DNA of 7,755 nucleotides from NCBI GenBank assembly GCA_002405405.1, contig DHLT01000312.1:1-7755 (forward strand), in the 5' to 3' direction. Origin of the DNA: Ignavibacteria bacterium UBA4661. GTDB taxonomy: Bacteria; Bacteroidota; Ignavibacteria; Kapaibacteriales; UBA4661. Under the pieces are notes generated by a model. That model was not told the origin of the DNA. It saw only the letters and a list, made by a program, of their open reading frames with translations, and searched no databases. Made by a program: the position numbers and the translations under genes. This document shows, piece after piece, positions 6,606 to 7,755 of this stretch (its first letter is position 1; the number at the start of each line of letters is the position of its first letter).

Positions 6606-7589
6606 ATGAATAGCCCCTCGCAGTTCATACCGCATAATGCGCCAGCAAGGAATGCAAGTGTGTATATCCCTCAGTCGGAAGTACTCTCAGGTAGCGATCT
6701 TCCCCTACCAAGGGCAAGCACCACAAACTTTTTTTATTCATTTTCATTTCTTCCCAAAGATGAACGTGAGGCAATGCATCATATCTATGCATTCTGTCGC
6801 TACACAGATGATATCGTTGATGAATCATGGATTCCTCAAGTATCTCAAACCCCTATACAAGAAGTAATGATGGAAGAGACGGATGATTCCATTCGTAAAA
6901 AACGTGAGCGATTACAGCGTTGGCGCCAAGAAGTTGATAAGTGCTATGAAGGAACATCGATGCACCCGATTTTGCGTCCTCTCACTGCTGTCGTGCAACG
7001 CTTTGCAATTCCTAAGCAGTATTTGCATATCTTAATAGATGGTTGCGAGCGTGATCTCATGCAAACACGCTATCAGACATTTGATGAACTTAAAGAGTAT
7101 TGCTTTGGTGTTGCAGGTATCGTTGGCTTGATGTCGATAGAGATTTTCGGCTACAAGTATGATGAAACCAAAGAGTATGCGGTTAATTTAGGATATGCTC
7201 TGCAACTCACCAATATTATGCGCGATGTTCGTGTCGATAAAAATAAAAATCGCATTTATCTTCCTTTGGAAGATTTAGAGCGATTCCATATTTCCGAAGA
7301 AGAAATTTTTGCCGAACATTACAGCGACAAGTTTGTTGCTCTTATGCAGTTCCAAGCACGCAGGACACGGGAATATTATCATAAAGCACGTGCCGCTCTG
7401 CGCCCTGATGAGGGGTTTTCAATGTTTGCGGCACAGATTATGGATGCGATTTATTACCGTTTACTTGAAAAGATTGAACTAGCAAATTTTGATATTTTCA
7501 ATAATCGTATTCGTGTTTCGACCTCCCATAAGATGCTGATAGCACTTCGATTGTGGGCAAAAACACGACTTTTATTACATCGTGCCTAG
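6606..7589 (+). CDS. hpnD: HpnD, presqualene diphosphate synthase
   Basis: HpnD joins two farnesyl diphosphates to presqualene diphosphate, the step before HpnC. The 327-residue protein has the HpnD order: NFFYSFSFLPKDEREAMHHIYAFCRYTDDIVDE (from residue 41; D68, D69, D72), LIDGCERDLMQTRYQTFDELKEYC (143-166), VAGIVGLMSIEIFGY (169-183), the second motif LTNIMRDVRVDKNKNRIYLP (201-220; D207, D211) and the LEDLERF block. The TNIMRDV and RIYLPLEDL wording distinguishes it from HpnC. Two oddities stand out: an N-terminal extension of about 40 residues containing YIPQSEVL (20-27), nearly identical in DNA to part of hpnC, and an insert around 75-100 (rich in E, D, K and R) after the first motif. The next in-frame Met is residue 57, inside the catalytic domain, so the ATG at 6606 is kept (a GTG at residue 19 is the only near alternative). 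It is probably transcribed with hpnC. Confidence 0.93.
   Translation: MNSPSQFIPHNAPARNASVYIPQSEVLSGSDLPLPRASTTNFFYSFSFLPKDEREAMHHIYAFCRYTDDIVDESWIPQVSQTPIQEVMMEETDDSIRKKRERLQRWRQEVDKCYEGTSMHPILRPLTAVVQRFAIPKQYLHILIDGCERDLMQTRYQTFDELKEYCFGVAGIVGLMSIEIFGYKYDETKEYAVNLGYALQLTNIMRDVRVDKNKNRIYLPLEDLERFHISEEEIFAEHYSDKFVALMQFQARRTREYYHKARAALRPDEGFSMFAAQIMDAIYYRLLEKIELANFDIFNNRIRVSTSHKMLIALRLWAKTRLLLHRA
6663..6686 (+). repeat. 24-bp repeat, copy in hpnD
   Basis: This segment encodes YIPQSEVL in the N-terminal extension of HpnD (residues 20-27), a place with no counterpart to the matching HpnC region. It differs from 6127-6150 only at 6668 and 6681. The true HpnD equivalent of that region is RIYLPLEDL at about 216-224, whose DNA is different. 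Confidence 0.75.
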
Positions 7590-7592
7590 GTA

Positions 7593-7622
7593 TAGCTATA
7601 TCGCGAGCTACGATGTTTTTTT
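7593..7622 (+). terminator. Weak terminator-like hairpin after hpnD
   Basis: TAGCT (7593-7597) and AGCTA (7606-7610) can pair across an 8-base loop four bases after the hpnD stop. A run of seven Ts (7616-7622) and further T-rich sequence follow. The stem is only five pairs and five bases separate it from the T-run, so its strength is doubtful. Confidence 0.3.
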
Positions 7623-7651
7623 CTTGTCTTTTTTACTTTTTCTTTGTGATT

Positions 7652-7753
7652 ATGGCAGATACACATTCATCAGTTTCGTTAGAAAAAATTGAAGGTCCCA
7701 TCGTCTTTTCTGCTGAAGAATTGGCGCTAGTTGAGCAATACAAGTCGCGATAG
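7652..7753 (+). CDS. Small hypothetical ORF (33 residues), doubtful
   Basis: The frame runs from the ATG at 7652 to the TAG at 7751-7753 and encodes MADTHSSVSLEKIEGP followed by an acidic, helix-like end (FSAEELALVEQYKSR). Both other plus-strand frames are closed here. The frame continues upstream to a T-rich stretch that would give a Phe-rich, non-protein-like start, so 7652 is the better start. I do not recognise it, and it does not look like the FAD-binding N-terminus expected of HpnE. It may be a real small protein, a gene cut short by a sequencing error, or chance. Two minus-strand frames also stay open from the right edge (stopping near 7635 and 7650), so the tail of a convergent gene is an alternative. 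Confidence 0.3.
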   Translation: MADTHSSVSLEKIEGPIVFSAEELALVEQYKSR

Positions 7754-7755
7754 GG

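Noticed and set aside
6315..6635. 106-codon minus-strand ORF over the hpnC/hpnD junction
   Set aside because: It overlaps the conserved end of hpnC and the start of hpnD and has no family features.

Overview
The window looks like chromosome from a bacterium of the Bacteroidota/Chlorobiota (FCB) group. This is inferred from four things: two upstream regions carry the Bacteroidetes-type promoter pattern TTG-spacer-TAnnTTTG; start codons lack Shine-Dalgarno sequences; there is a HmuY-like lipoprotein; and an outer-membrane protein is of a type common in Chlorobi/Ignavibacteria-like genomes. A Kapabacteria-like lineage would fit, but the sequence alone does not prove it. The DNA is moderately AT-rich and coding-dense. 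I see no mobile element, tRNA, rRNA or CRISPR array.

Left part, minus strand: the 5' end of paaB (cut by the left edge) and complete paaA form the start of a phenylacetyl-CoA epoxygenase operon that continues beyond the edge. A perfect 14-bp palindrome lies upstream of paaA. Next is a strong intrinsic terminator serving a single-gene unit for a HmuY-like lipoprotein. That gene has a recognisable promoter, with a perfect 14-bp inverted repeat around its expected transcription start.

Centre, plus strand: after a divergent spacer holding a second inverted repeat, there is a 666-residue acyl-CoA mutase. It matches the C-terminal catalytic part of fused isobutyryl-CoA mutase (IcmF) and has the Phe/Gln specificity pair of isobutyryl-CoA mutases. 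It lacks the B12-binding and G-protein domains, so it must use partners encoded elsewhere. An outer-membrane beta-barrel protein follows two bases later and is probably co-transcribed.

Right part, plus strand: hpnC and hpnD form a squalene-synthesis operon (farnesyl-PP to presqualene-PP by HpnD, then to hydroxysqualene by HpnC). It has its own candidate promoter, overlapped by an 11-bp tandem duplication. hpnE, needed for the last step, is not in the window. After hpnD there is a weak terminator-like hairpin and a doubtful 33-codon ORF.

There is no clear new defence or mobile system. The best leads are the stripped-down IcmF-type mutase, the operator-like palindrome on the hmuY-like promoter, and a 24-bp in-frame sequence shared at non-homologous places in hpnC and hpnD.
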